Shown piece by piece: positions 1-8,038 of a DNA stretch of 44,135 nt (its first letter is position 1; every line of letters begins with the position of its first letter). This DNA comes from a virus. The translations under genes and the position numbers were made by a program. The DNA lies in IMG/VR virus record IMGVR_UViG_3300030389_003163, positions 1-44,135 of that record; one strand, written 5' to 3'. The notes under the pieces are model-generated. The model was not told the origin of the DNA, did not search any database, and worked only from the letters and a program-made list of their open reading frames with translations.

Positions 1-29
1 AAATGTTAAATAAGATTTAAGGAGAAGCA

Positions 30-1277
30 ATGCCAAGTACATATACAGACAACGGTGGTATAGAAAAGATCGGTCTTGGTGAAAAGGCAGGAGCTTGGGG
101 AACCACCACAAATAACAACTTTGATATTATAGACAGGCTGACCAACGGAGTTGGAGCCATAACACTTTCTGGAACAACACATACATTAACAACATCAGAC
201 GGAAGCTTATCCGATGGTATGTTTAAGGTTTTGGTTTTAGGAGGTTCACCCTCTGGCACAAACACAATAACAATAAGCCCTAACGATGCAGACAAGTTAT
301 ACTTTGTACAAAATGGAACAAGTCAGACAGCTACATTTACGCAAGGCTCTGGTGCTAACGTAAGCATAGCAGCAGGTGAGGCAGCTATAATATTTGCAGA
401 TGGTGCAGGATCAGGAGCAGCCGTAACAGACTTGTCAGCTTTGTTTCCTTTGAAGTCTGGAGTGGCAGCGTCATTCACAACAATAACAGCAGGCACATCA
501 ATATTACCTGATACATCTGGTGGAGCAGATATAGGCTCTGCATCGGCTGAGTTTGGAGATATATACATAGCTGACGATAAGAAGATTAAGTTTGGTTCTG
601 ACCAAGACATAAGTGTTGAATACGATGAAGACGGTACAGACAGTCTTTTAATATCAGGTGGTGATGTAACCATAGCTGATGACAAAAAGTTATTTTTTGG
701 AACCGACAAAGACGTAAGCATAGAGTATGATGAGGATGGTAATAACACCATGCTAGTTACAGGTGATGTGGTTTTTGCTGATGGATCAACCTCTGTTGAT
801 ATCAAGTCACATGATTTAAGTGCTAACGGACTAAAGCTAGACGGCACTTTGGTTACAGCTAGTGCTGCTGAGATAAATAAATTAGATGGCGTAACACGAA
901 CAACGTCACAAATAAACTCAGCTAGAGATGGCACTGTGACATCAGTAGCAACAGGAAGTGGCTTAACTGGTGGCACAATAACAGGCTCTGGCACAGTGTC
1001 TCTAAAAAACAGTTTTCTAAACAATACGTCCTCAGCAATATCCTCAAGCACAACAACGAGTTTTACGGCAAGCACATATCCCACGTTTATTTCTGGTAGA
1101 ACAGTTAGCACTGGTGGGGGCGACTTTACAGTTACAGTTGGTGGGCAGGCACATACTTTAAGTATGAGAGATGGTGATGGAGGAACTTTTGATGTCTTTG
1201 CTACTTTACTGCCAGCAGGTGCAACTATTTCTGGAAACTCATTTACTTATGTAGCTGTGCAACTAAGACCAGGTTAA
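30..1277 (+). CDS. Putative tail fibre / receptor-binding protein
   Basis: A 415-residue protein rich in Thr, Ser, Gly and Asp, consistent with a beta-structured fibre shaft. Residues about 180-255 hold two tandem copies of a unit of the form ADDKK-x-x-FG-x-D-x-D-x-S-x-EYDEDG. It is followed by an SAAEINKLDGVT segment and a GTVTSVATGSGLTGG segment, both of which recur in phage fibre proteins. The start follows AGGAG with good spacing. The next gene begins one base after the stop, so the two are probably co-translated. The role in host recognition is inferred from composition and repeats. No enzymatic domain was seen. Confidence 0.65.
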   Translation: MPSTYTDNGGIEKIGLGEKAGAWGTTTNNNFDIIDRLTNGVGAITLSGTTHTLTTSDGSLSDGMFKVLVLGGSPSGTNTITISPNDADKLYFVQNGTSQTATFTQGSGANVSIAAGEAAIIFADGAGSGAAVTDLSALFPLKSGVAASFTTITAGTSILPDTSGGADIGSASAEFGDIYIADDKKIKFGSDQDISVEYDEDGTDSLLISGGDVTIADDKKLFFGTDKDVSIEYDEDGNNTMLVTGDVVFADGSTSVDIKSHDLSANGLKLDGTLVTASAAEINKLDGVTRTTSQINSARDGTVTSVATGSGLTGGTITGSGTVSLKNSFLNNTSSAISSSTTTSFTASTYPTFISGRTVSTGGGDFTVTVGGQAHTLSMRDGDGGTFDVFATLLPAGATISGNSFTYVAVQLRPG

Positions 1278-1278
1278 T

Positions 1279-3396
1279 ATGCCATTACAAAAATTACAGT
1301 TCAGAGCAGGTATAAACAGAGACTCTACATCATACACCAACGAAGGTGGATGGTTTGACGGAGACAAAGTACGTTTTAGAAATGGACTGCCTGAGAAGAT
1401 AGGTGGTTGGACAAAGTATTCTGATAGTCAGTTTGTAGGAACCTGTCGTGCCTTGCACACATGGACAGCACTAGATAACACAAACTTTATAGGCATAGGT
1501 ACAAGTCAAAAGTATTACCTTAACGCAGGTGGCACTTACTACGACATAACACCACTAAGGCTTACCACAGGTGGTGGTGATGTCACTTTCTCTGCAACAA
1601 ATGGAAGCTCCACTATACAAGTAACAGACACAGATCATGGAGCAAACCTAAATGACTTTGTTACTTTTACAAATGCAGACCCACTGGGGGGCAATATAAC
1701 GGCAGAAGTTCTTAATCAAGAGTATCAAGTAACAGCCGTTACTGCATCTAATACCTACACCATATCGGCAAAAGACACTAGTGGTAATGGAGTGGTGGCA
1801 AATGGATCAGACACAGGCAATGGTGGCAGTTCTACAGTAGGAGCTTATCAGATAAACGTAGGACTAGACGATAATTCCTATGGCACAGGTTGGGGTGCAG
1901 GTATATGGGGTGGCATATCTGGATCAGCAGCAACTACAGCAATAAACGATGGAAGTGGTATTACAGCTTTAGACACTAGTGTAACAGTGGATTCGTCAGC
2001 TAACTTTGAAACAACAGGATACTTGCTAATAGGTAGTGAGATAATCCAGTACACAGGAAAAACATCTACGACATTTACAGGTCTACTTAGAGGATTGTTT
2101 GGAACAACGTCAGCTAGTCATGCTGATAATGCTACGGTTACAGAGGCACTAGGTGGTTGGGGTATGCCTGCAACGACAAACGTAGCAGGAGCTTTGTTGC
2201 GACACTGGTCACACGATAACTTTGGCGAAGACCTAGTTATGAATGTTAGAGATGGTGCAATATATTATTGGGATAAATCAGGTGGTACATCCACAAGAGC
2301 CGTAGAGATTACAACACTAGCAGGGTCTACCAACGCACCAACAATAGCCAAGAAGGTAATAGTCTCTGAAAGAGACAGACACGTTTTAGCCTTTGGTTGT
2401 GATAGCGAGACAGCAAGTGGCACACAAGACCCACTGCTAATTAGATTTGCCTCACAGGAAAGCCTTACGGAATGGAACGCACTGCCAACAAATACAGCAG
2501 GTGAGTTGCGTATTGGTACAGGATCAGAGATTGTTACAGCCGTACAGACAAAACAACAGACACTTGTTATTACAGACGTATCGGTACACGCATTACAGTT
2601 TATTGGCCCTCCGTTTACTTTTGGTATTACAGAGGTTGGTAGAAACACCACAATAATATCTGAGAATGCTGCCGTTGCTATAGAGGAATCTGTATACTGG
2701 ATGGGATACAGAGAGTTCTATGTTTATAATGGTCGAACACAAAAGCTCGTATGTCCTGTACAGGACTTTGTGTTTAGTGATTTAAACAGAGATCAAGACA
2801 CAAAGATTGTGGCAGGTCAGAATAGTGCATACTCTGAAGTATGGTGGTTCTACCCATCATCAGATGCCACAGCTAATGACAGGTATGTGGTATATAACTA
2901 TGAACAAAACATTTGGTATTATGGCACTCTGGCAAGAACAGCATGGGTAGACAGAGGTGTTTTGTTGTATCCCATAGCTGCCTCAACAGATAACTATCTT
3001 TACTATCAGGAGTTTGGTTTAGATGATGGATCGCAGTCACCTGCATCAGGAATTACATCGTTTATAGAATCAAGTCAGGTTACTATAGGAGATGGAGACA
3101 AGTTCTTCTTTGCAAGCAAAGTTATACCAGACATAACATTTAGAGAGAGTACAAACGAAACACCACAGGTCAACTTGACGTTAAAGGCAAGACGGTTCCC
3201 TGGGACTACATACAATCAGACAGAGACAAGTGCAGTTACACAGTCAGCAAGTACGCCTATAGAGTTATTCACTGAGAAGGCTGATATACGCCTCAGAGGG
3301 CGTTCTTTTGCTCTTAGGCTAGAAAGTACAGCAACAGGCGTTTCATGGCGTTTAGGAACCACTAGAGTTGATCTGAGGCAGGATGGTAGGCGATAA
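1279..3396 (+). CDS. Large tail/hub protein, P22 gp10-like (putative)
   Basis: A 705-residue protein opening with MPLQKLQFRAGINRD and then WFDGDKVRFRNGLPEKIGGW. This opening is typical of large proteins encoded next to the fibre in marine podovirus-like genomes. It resembles packaged-DNA-stabilisation or hub proteins of the P22 gp10 type, which close the portal channel and hold tail parts. The protein is mainly beta-rich with several GGW and YW segments. The similarity is recalled from family patterns, not from a search. The gene is flanked tightly by the fibre gene and a small gene that overlaps its stop codon, so it belongs to the tail operon. Confidence 0.55.
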   Translation: MPLQKLQFRAGINRDSTSYTNEGGWFDGDKVRFRNGLPEKIGGWTKYSDSQFVGTCRALHTWTALDNTNFIGIGTSQKYYLNAGGTYYDITPLRLTTGGGDVTFSATNGSSTIQVTDTDHGANLNDFVTFTNADPLGGNITAEVLNQEYQVTAVTASNTYTISAKDTSGNGVVANGSDTGNGGSSTVGAYQINVGLDDNSYGTGWGAGIWGGISGSAATTAINDGSGITALDTSVTVDSSANFETTGYLLIGSEIIQYTGKTSTTFTGLLRGLFGTTSASHADNATVTEALGGWGMPATTNVAGALLRHWSHDNFGEDLVMNVRDGAIYYWDKSGGTSTRAVEITTLAGSTNAPTIAKKVIVSERDRHVLAFGCDSETASGTQDPLLIRFASQESLTEWNALPTNTAGELRIGTGSEIVTAVQTKQQTLVITDVSVHALQFIGPPFTFGITEVGRNTTIISENAAVAIEESVYWMGYREFYVYNGRTQKLVCPVQDFVFSDLNRDQDTKIVAGQNSAYSEVWWFYPSSDATANDRYVVYNYEQNIWYYGTLARTAWVDRGVLLYPIAASTDNYLYYQEFGLDDGSQSPASGITSFIESSQVTIGDGDKFFFASKVIPDITFRESTNETPQVNLTLKARRFPGTTYNQTETSAVTQSASTPIELFTEKADIRLRGRSFALRLESTATGVSWRLGTTRVDLRQDGRR

Positions 3397-3692
3397 TGTC
3401 CACAAAAGTACCCATACCGTTCTTTCCATCGGCTCCAAGCGAGTATGATGCAAACTACATAACACAGATAGTAAGAGCCTTTGCGATATATACAGAACAG
3501 CAAAACGCAGGGGGAGAGGGCAGAAACACAGGTTTAGTCTTAACTAATCTACAGGCACATGACGATAACCTAGAAGTGGGGTCATTGTTTGACCACGATG
3601 GGTTTGTGAAAATAAGTAGAGTGGATAGACCACATCCAAGAGGCAGTTTGGGAACGACAGGATTAGGGTCGGTAACCGTAACATTACCATAA
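3396..3692 (+). CDS. Small conserved phage protein, unknown function
   Basis: A 98-residue protein whose ATG overlaps the last base of the upstream stop codon, so translation is probably coupled to the hub gene. It starts MSTKVPIPFFPSAPSEYD, a Pro-rich N-terminus, followed by a helical stretch (residues about 18-35) and a mixed C-terminus. No catalytic motif, membrane segment or signal peptide was seen. Its position in the tail block suggests a minor structural or assembly role. I do not recognise a named family. Confidence 0.6.
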   Translation: MSTKVPIPFFPSAPSEYDANYITQIVRAFAIYTEQQNAGGEGRNTGLVLTNLQAHDDNLEVGSLFDHDGFVKISRVDRPHPRGSLGTTGLGSVTVTLP

Positions 3693-4250
3693 ATGGGTAA
3701 GAGAAGTAATTTTGAGAGGCTCGATAGAGACTATTATATCACACCAGTAGAGGCTGTACTGCCTTTGTTGCCACATATAATGGGAAAGATACAAAGATTT
3801 GCAGAGCCTTGTGCAGGGAATGGTGCTTTGATAGATCATATAGAGGGGCATGACTTTTTTTCTCTTGAAAAAAATAACCCTGTGTGTGTTTTTGCATCTG
3901 ACATTGAGCCACAAAGAAAAGATATTATTAAGAAAAACGCTCTTAAACTAACTAGGAATGACGCAGTAGGAGCAGAGGTATTTATAACAAATCCACCTTG
4001 GGATAGAAGTATACTTCATCCTCTAATATTTCATTTAACAGCTTTTAAACCAACGTGGCTTTTATTTGACGCTGATTGGATGCATACTAAACAAAGTTCT
4101 ATATTTCAGAAAATGTTGAAGAAAGTGGTAAGTGTTGGTAGAATCAAATGGATTAAAGATAGTAAAGGCACAGGTAAAGATAATTGTTGTTGGTACTTGT
4201 TTGATAAACAATTTGATGGGAACACAGAATTTTACGGAAGAGTAGATTGA
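3693..4250 (+). CDS. DNA N6-adenine methyltransferase-like protein
   Basis: A compact 185-residue Rossmann-type methyltransferase. The SAM-binding motif I is AEPCAGNGAL (E38, P39, G42, N43, G44), and the catalytic motif IV is NPPW (N100-W103). NPPW is typical of adenine methylating enzymes. The C-terminal half (GRIKWI and CCWYLFD) fits a core fold without a large target-recognition domain. In phages such enzymes modify DNA against restriction. It could instead act on another substrate, since no specificity domain is visible. It sits directly after the tail genes and overlaps the next start (TTGA). Confidence 0.65.
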   Translation: MGKRSNFERLDRDYYITPVEAVLPLLPHIMGKIQRFAEPCAGNGALIDHIEGHDFFSLEKNNPVCVFASDIEPQRKDIIKKNALKLTRNDAVGAEVFITNPPWDRSILHPLIFHLTAFKPTWLLFDADWMHTKQSSIFQKMLKKVVSVGRIKWIKDSKGTGKDNCCWYLFDKQFDGNTEFYGRVD

Positions 4251-4588
4251 CACAAAAGAAATTAGAAAAAGGCTCTGTTTGGGAAAAAGCAGACGCAAAC
4301 GGTGATGGTGTAGTCAGCGATCAAGAGATGGCTATGCGTGAGCGTATGGTTCTTTTGGAGAACAGAGACAAGAAAGAGGATCAACAGCGTTACCTTGTGT
4401 GGTTTTCGGCATTAACTGTTACGGCTTTTATAGTTGTATTGATGACACCGTTGATTCCTGTTGATAGAATTTCACACCTCTCAGGAATCGCTGAAATTTG
4501 GGTATTGAGTAACATGGGCATTTTGGCGAGTTTCATAGGGTTTAATCAGCTTGCAAAAAGAGGAGCTAAAGATGACGGAAAAGGCTAA
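4247..4588 (+). CDS. EF-hand plus two-TM membrane protein
   Basis: A 113-residue protein starting at a TTG that overlaps the previous stop. Residues 16-27 form a textbook 12-residue EF-hand calcium loop: D16, N18, D20, G21, V23 and E27. Two hydrophobic segments follow (about 50-71 and 81-100), so the N-terminal loop is anchored to a membrane. The short charged C-terminus overlaps the next gene. The location just before the lysis genes could point to a role in envelope disruption or its timing, but this is inference. No known holin or spanin family was recognised. Confidence 0.6.
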   Translation: MTQKKLEKGSVWEKADANGDGVVSDQEMAMRERMVLLENRDKKEDQQRYLVWFSALTVTAFIVVLMTPLIPVDRISHLSGIAEIWVLSNMGILASFIGFNQLAKRGAKDDGKG

Positions 4589-4874
4589 GAAGGTAATAAA
4601 AAAAGTAGCGAGTAAACTTACTAAAGCTAGTCAGGCTCATGCAGGACAAGCTAAAGCTCTAAAAGCCATAGAGTTAAGAAAAGGCGGTAGACCTAAAAAG
4701 AAAAGTAAGTCTAGAGTAAATGAGGCAGGTAATTATACGAAGCCTGAGATGAGAAAAAGATTATTTAATAGAATAAAAGCAGGTTCTAAGGGGGGCAAAC
4801 CTGGTCAGTGGAGCGCAAGAAAAGCACAAATGTTAGCCGCAGCCTATAAAAAAGCAGGTGGTGGTTATCGCTAA
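4572..4874 (+). CDS. Small very basic protein
   Basis: About 100 residues, starting at the ATG with AGGAG six bases upstream; an earlier TTG in frame is less likely. It is Lys/Arg-rich throughout, with RKGGRPKKKSKSR near residue 40, which resembles an AT-hook. The C-terminal segment contains KPEMRKRLFNRIKAGSKGG and GQWSARKAQML. I associate this segment with a widespread small protein of marine phages of unknown function. DNA binding is plausible from composition alone. Confidence 0.6.
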   Translation: MTEKAKKVIKKVASKLTKASQAHAGQAKALKAIELRKGGRPKKKSKSRVNEAGNYTKPEMRKRLFNRIKAGSKGGKPGQWSARKAQMLAAAYKKAGGGYR

Positions 4875-5187
4875 AGACCCTAAAATAGGAACAGGAAAGA
4901 AACCAAAAGGTTCTGGAAGGAGGCTATACACAGATGAAAACCCCAAAGATACAGTCACTATTAAATTTGCCACTGTGGCAGATGCCCAAGCAACTGCTCG
5001 TAAGGTTAAAAGAATTAATAAGCCGTTTGCTCGGAAAATCCAAATCCTCACCGTCCTTGAACAGCGAGCCAAAGTTGCAGGTAAAAACAAGCAAGCCCAA
5101 ATCGCAAAAAGGGCGAAAGAAGAAATCCGATCTAAGCATAGAAGAGATCAAGGAACAGCTAAAACCAAAAAAAAGAGGAAGACCTAG
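4858..5187 (+). CDS. Small basic conserved phage protein
   Basis: A 109-residue protein with a GTG start overlapping the upstream gene by 17 bases. The N-terminal pattern (AKDPKIGTGKKPKGSGRRLY then TDENPKDTV) and INKPFARKIQILTVLEQRAK are conserved-looking blocks that I recall from small marine phage proteins. The function is unknown. The C-terminus is Lys/Arg-rich. Most of its length overlaps another open frame with its own ribosome binding site and an AT-hook end. The two tandem AGG arginine codons here double as that frame's Shine-Dalgarno sequence. Confidence 0.6.
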   Translation: MVVIAKDPKIGTGKKPKGSGRRLYTDENPKDTVTIKFATVADAQATARKVKRINKPFARKIQILTVLEQRAKVAGKNKQAQIAKRAKEEIRSKHRRDQGTAKTKKKRKT

Positions 5188-5224
5188 AAAAGATGGCTCT
5201 AGCAAAAAGTCAAAAAAGTCTTAA
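4934..5224 (+). CDS. Overlapping-frame AT-hook protein (possible)
   Basis: A 96-residue frame, +1 relative to the gene it overlaps. Its ATG lies ten bases after GGAAGGAGG, a near-perfect Shine-Dalgarno. The C-terminus reads SIEEIKEQLKPKKRGRPRKD, which holds a classical AT-hook core (KRGRP) and runs past the end of the overlapped gene into the next one. The N-terminal half is compositionally less convincing. It may be a real overprinted gene, or the C-terminal tail of the upstream protein reached by a +1 frameshift. Confidence is limited because the shared stretch is constrained by the other frame. Confidence 0.35.
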   Translation: MKTPKIQSLLNLPLWQMPKQLLVRLKELISRLLGKSKSSPSLNSEPKLQVKTSKPKSQKGRKKKSDLSIEEIKEQLKPKKRGRPRKDGSSKKSKKS

Positions 5225-5435
5225 AAAGTGGACAAAACAAAAATGGCGAACCAAGTCAGGTAAGAAGTCTTCTAAAACAGGAGAGCGTTATCTACCAGAA
5301 GCCGCTATCAAAGCCTTGTCACCACAAGAATATGCCGCTACCACACGAGCGAAGCGAAAGGGTACAAAAAAAGGCAAGCAGTTCGTTAAGCAACCTAAGA
5401 ACATAGCGAAGAAAACAAGGAAATATAGAACATGA
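5193..5435 (+). CDS. Small basic protein, conserved in marine phages
   Basis: An 80-residue protein with very high Lys/Arg content: SQKSLKKWTKQKWRTKSGKK, then GERYLPEAAIKALSPQEYAA and a Lys-rich tail. The central block looks like a short conserved domain, which I recall from marine phage genomes without a known function. It overlaps the end of the AT-hook frame and the start of the holin gene. Nucleic-acid binding or packaging inside the particle is plausible from charge only. Confidence 0.6.
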   Translation: MALAKSQKSLKKWTKQKWRTKSGKKSSKTGERYLPEAAIKALSPQEYAATTRAKRKGTKKGKQFVKQPKNIAKKTRKYRT

Positions 5436-5827
5436 TACAAAGTCTGATTGGACCTGTTACAGGGTTGCTAGATAAGTTTATTGAAGATAAGGATCAAAAG
5501 GCAAGAATCGCCCACGAGTTGGCAACAATGTCTGAGAAACACGCCCAAGAATTGAGTCTTGCTCAAATAGAAGTAAACAAGGCAGAGGCACAGTCAGGGT
5601 CATTGTTTAAGGGCGGTTGGCGACCAGCAGTTGGGTGGGTCTGTGCGATTGCGTTCCTATACCATTTTCTCCTAAAAGATATAATTATTTTTGTCTGTGC
5701 GTTTGCAGGTGTGGATGTTCCTGAGTTACCAGAGTTTGATATGAGTACATTGCTCACAGTTCTAGGCGGTATGCTTGGGATTGGAACACTCCGCACATAC
5801 GAAAAGCAAAAGGGAATAACAAAATAA
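5432..5827 (+). CDS. Holin, gene-transfer-agent 3TM type
   Basis: A 131-residue protein with a charged N-terminal helix (residues 1-55) followed by FKGGWRPAVGWVCAIAFLYH. The GGWRP-WV signature is typical of the three-TM holins associated with gene transfer agents and alphaproteobacterial phages. Hydrophobic segments lie at about 66-92 (probably two passes) and 105-120. It would form the membrane lesion that releases the endolysin, which is encoded just downstream. The start overlaps the previous gene by four bases. No spanin genes were recognised nearby. Confidence 0.8.
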   Translation: MIQSLIGPVTGLLDKFIEDKDQKARIAHELATMSEKHAQELSLAQIEVNKAEAQSGSLFKGGWRPAVGWVCAIAFLYHFLLKDIIIFVCAFAGVDVPELPEFDMSTLLTVLGGMLGIGTLRTYEKQKGITK

Positions 5828-5844
5828 CATCGATAAAATGCGAT

Positions 5845-5988
5845 GTGTGTGGGCATGACATGGAGAATGTAGAGGGAAGTATGCGTTGTAAATACTGCCA
5901 ATACTTCTATGATATGAACAAGGAGTGGATAGATTTTGTTCACAAGGAAACGATTATAAAAGAGGAGGAAGAAGACGATGGATTATAA
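5845..5988 (+). CDS. Tiny zinc-ribbon protein, start uncertain
   Basis: A short frame between holin and endolysin. It encodes a CxxC pair (KCDVCGHD), then RCKYCQ twenty residues later, and an acidic tail (KEEEEDDGL). Two CxxC knuckles 17 residues apart are the mark of a zinc ribbon. The only usable canonical start, the GTG at 5845, would remove the first cysteine (TGC at 5839). The frame stays open upstream to about 5740 with no ATG, GTG or TTG, so an ATA start at 5824 or 5833, or a shift from the holin frame, may be used. It ends 11 bases inside the endolysin gene. Confidence 0.5.
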   Translation: MCGHDMENVEGSMRCKYCQYFYDMNKEWIDFVHKETIIKEEEEDDGL

Positions 5989-6502
5989 TTATGATGATTG
6001 CATAGTAATGTTGTTGCACCACGAAGGGGGGTTCTCAGATCATCCTCGTGATCCAGGCGGTGTCACAAATTTGGGAGTTACTAAGAAAGTATACGAAGAA
6101 TATCTTGGTAGAGAGGTAACAGTTGATGAGATGAAGAAGCTTCAGCCATCAGATGTAAAGCCATTATACAAGAAACTATACTGGGATCGCTGTAAATGTG
6201 ATGATCTGCCAAGTGGATTAGATTGGGCAGTGTTTGATTGGGCAGTAAACTCTGGTACAGGAAGGGCGGCAAAAGCAGTGCAAAAGATATGTGGGGCAGC
6301 CCAAGATGGAGCGATAGGTCCTAAGACACTAGCTTTAGTAGATGGGCAAAGCCCACACTACATGATAGAGGAGTTTGGTAAGATACGACAAGAGTTCTAT
6401 GAATCTCTTAAAACATTTGATACATTTGGTAAAGGTTGGACAAGACGTAATAAGGAGACAACCGAAAAAGCCATGAAGATGATGGAAGAAGATGACGACT
6501 AA
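5978..6502 (+). CDS. Endolysin, glycoside hydrolase 108 type
   Basis: A 174-residue peptidoglycan hydrolase. Residues 14-34 carry the HHEGGFSDHPRDPGGVTNLG signature of GH108 (secretion activator) muramidases, with E16 as the expected catalytic acid. The C-terminal half, from GLDWAVFDWAVNSG through GAIGPKTL, matches the predicted peptidoglycan-binding extension of this family. There is no signal peptide, so it should depend on the holin just upstream to reach the cell wall. The stop overlaps the start of the next gene. Confidence 0.88.
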   Translation: MDYNYDDCIVMLLHHEGGFSDHPRDPGGVTNLGVTKKVYEEYLGREVTVDEMKKLQPSDVKPLYKKLYWDRCKCDDLPSGLDWAVFDWAVNSGTGRAAKAVQKICGAAQDGAIGPKTLALVDGQSPHYMIEEFGKIRQEFYESLKTFDTFGKGWTRRNKETTEKAMKMMEEDDD

Positions 6503-6800
6503 AAGAGACCCAAGATTAGCCAGAGCAGGGGTAAGTGGGTACAACAAGCCTAAACGAACCCCTAATCATCCCAAGAAATCACATATTGTGGTTGCAAAAG
6601 AAGGTGACAAGATCAAGACAATACGTTTTGGTCAGCAGGGTAAGAAAGTAGGAACAGTAAAAGGAACGGCAGGAAAGCCAAAGGCAGGGGAGTCTAGACG
6701 AATGAAGATGAAGCGTAAGAGCTTTAAGGCAAGGCATGGTAAAAATATTGCCAAAGGCAAGATGTCAGCGGCATATTGGGCGGATAAAGTTAAATGGTAA
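6492..6800 (+). CDS. Basic conserved phage protein, unknown
   Basis: A 102-residue basic protein overlapping the endolysin stop by 11 bases. It contains DPRLARAGVSGYNKPKRTPN, then PKKSHIVVAKEGDKIKTIRF and a C-terminal FKARHGKNIAKGKMSAAYWA segment. I recall this pattern from many marine phages, always as a small protein of unknown function near lysis or packaging genes. No enzymatic motif was seen. It is the last gene before a 100-base gap with a regulatory palindrome, so it probably ends a transcription unit. Confidence 0.65.
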   Translation: MTTKRDPRLARAGVSGYNKPKRTPNHPKKSHIVVAKEGDKIKTIRFGQQGKKVGTVKGTAGKPKAGESRRMKMKRKSFKARHGKNIAKGKMSAAYWADKVKW

Positions 6801-6839
6801 AAGGTTTGTTTTTTGTATTAATGTTTAATTTGTTTTATT

Positions 6840-6867
6840 TTGAGCTTTTGGCTTACAAGGTTATATG
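6840..6867 (+). promoter_or_regulatory. Possible promoter before internal virion genes
   Basis: TTGAGC (6840-6845), a 16-base spacer and TATATG (6862-6867) resemble a weak sigma-70 promoter. The predicted start of transcription would fall inside the palindrome at 6872-6889, as expected for a repressible promoter. The match to consensus is partial. Confidence 0.3.
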
Positions 6868-6871
6868 GTAA

Positions 6872-6889
6872 AAAGTTATATAGAACTTT
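6872..6889. repeat. 18-bp palindrome AAAGTT-N6-AACTTT, copy 1
   Basis: AAAGTT-ATATAG-AACTTT. Extended by one base on each side, it is a 20-bp near-perfect palindrome. It lies 15 bases before the ATG of the 6905 gene, in the only sizeable gap of this part of the plus-strand block. It is the first of 15 sites in the window. Confidence 0.8.
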
Positions 6890-6904
6890 TGTGAAAGGTT
6901 AATA

Positions 6905-8038
6905 ATGGCACTACCTCTAATACTCGGCTTACTAGGATCATCACTTGGTGCAGGAACTGCTTTAGGTGCTGTGGGAGCAGGGGCTTTAGCGTCAGGTGTA
7001 GGAAGGTTCTTAGAGACAGGAGATTTTGAAGAAGGTCTTAAAACAGGAGCCGTAAGTGCCTTAGGCGGATATGCGTTACAGGGTGCTTTGGGTGCTTTAG
7101 GAGGTAGCAAAGCAGCGGAGACAGCCGTTAAAGCAGGACAAGAAGCATCAAAAGCTACATTTGCACAGAAATTAGGTGGTTTTTCAGATCAATTAGGTCA
7201 AGATTATCTAGGAAGTACGAATATGCTAGGCGGTTTACAGGCAGCTGCGTCTAATCCCGTCACTCTTGGGCAGGCAACACTAGCTCAAGCAACAGTAAAA
7301 CCTCCTCAGGGAACTAAGCCAGAAGAGATAAAGTCAGACACCAGAGAGAGAATGGGTCCAAGAAGAATAATGAGGAGACCACCTGTGGGATATAGACCAG
7401 GTTTTGACGCTGAGTTTGACTATCAGGTAGCTCCTAACTACGGAGCAGGCATAGTTGGCATGAGAGGCGGTGGTCTTACCAACCCTGAAAAAGCAGATTT
7501 AGACGGTGACGGATCATTATCGTCTTATGAAAGAAGAAGAGGTGAAGCCATAGAGAAGTCTATAGCGGAACAAAAAGGAGCTAACGTAGGCGGTTTGCAA
7601 GAGATGAGCGAAATAGTGGCAAGAATGCCAGAGGCTCAAGGGTCAGACAAAATAATAGATAATGCAAGGAGAGCAATAGCTGATCTAGAAATATTCACTC
7701 AGACATACGGTTTACGAGCATTAGAAAATTTACAAGAAACTATGGGTTCGGATATAGACCTATCTCCGATGATTAGAGGAGAGGGCGATGGCATGAGCGA
7801 CAGTATAGATGCAGAGGTAGTTGACAAGAAGAGCAGCCCTAAAGGCACAGGTGATCCATTAAAAGTAGCTAACAATGAGTATGTAGTAGCGGCAGATGTA
7901 GTGTCTGATATTGGAAACGGATCATCAGATGCAGGTGCAAAGAAGTTAGATGACATGATGAAGAGAGTAAGAATGGCTAGGCATGGCACTGACAAACAGC
8001 CACCTGAGGTCAAAACAGAGAACTTGTTGCCAGCATGA
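6905..8038 (+). CDS. Putative internal virion protein with EF-hand loop
   Basis: A 377-residue protein. Residues 1-70 are Gly/Ala-rich and hydrophobic and could insert into a membrane. Residues 186-191 are MRGGGL, a motif shared with two other proteins of this phage. Residues 198-209 (DLDGDGSLSSYE) form a complete EF-hand calcium loop. The C-terminal third is helical and charged. It begins a run of four genes with one-to-four-base overlaps that ends at the giant protein, the place where ejection proteins are usually encoded in podoviruses. Being an ejected or neck protein is inferred from position and composition. Confidence 0.55.
   Translation: MALPLILGLLGSSLGAGTALGAVGAGALASGVGRFLETGDFEEGLKTGAVSALGGYALQGALGALGGSKAAETAVKAGQEASKATFAQKLGGFSDQLGQDYLGSTNMLGGLQAAASNPVTLGQATLAQATVKPPQGTKPEEIKSDTRERMGPRRIMRRPPVGYRPGFDAEFDYQVAPNYGAGIVGMRGGGLTNPEKADLDGDGSLSSYERRRGEAIEKSIAEQKGANVGGLQEMSEIVARMPEAQGSDKIIDNARRAIADLEIFTQTYGLRALENLQETMGSDIDLSPMIRGEGDGMSDSIDAEVVDKKSSPKGTGDPLKVANNEYVVAADVVSDIGNGSSDAGAKKLDDMMKRVRMARHGTDKQPPEVKTENLLPA

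Noticed and set aside
323-1111. Minus-strand frame of 262 residues opposite the tail fibre gene
   Set aside because: It has low-complexity Ser/Val/Pro composition that mirrors the repetitive fibre codons, no ribosome site, and an isolated orientation.
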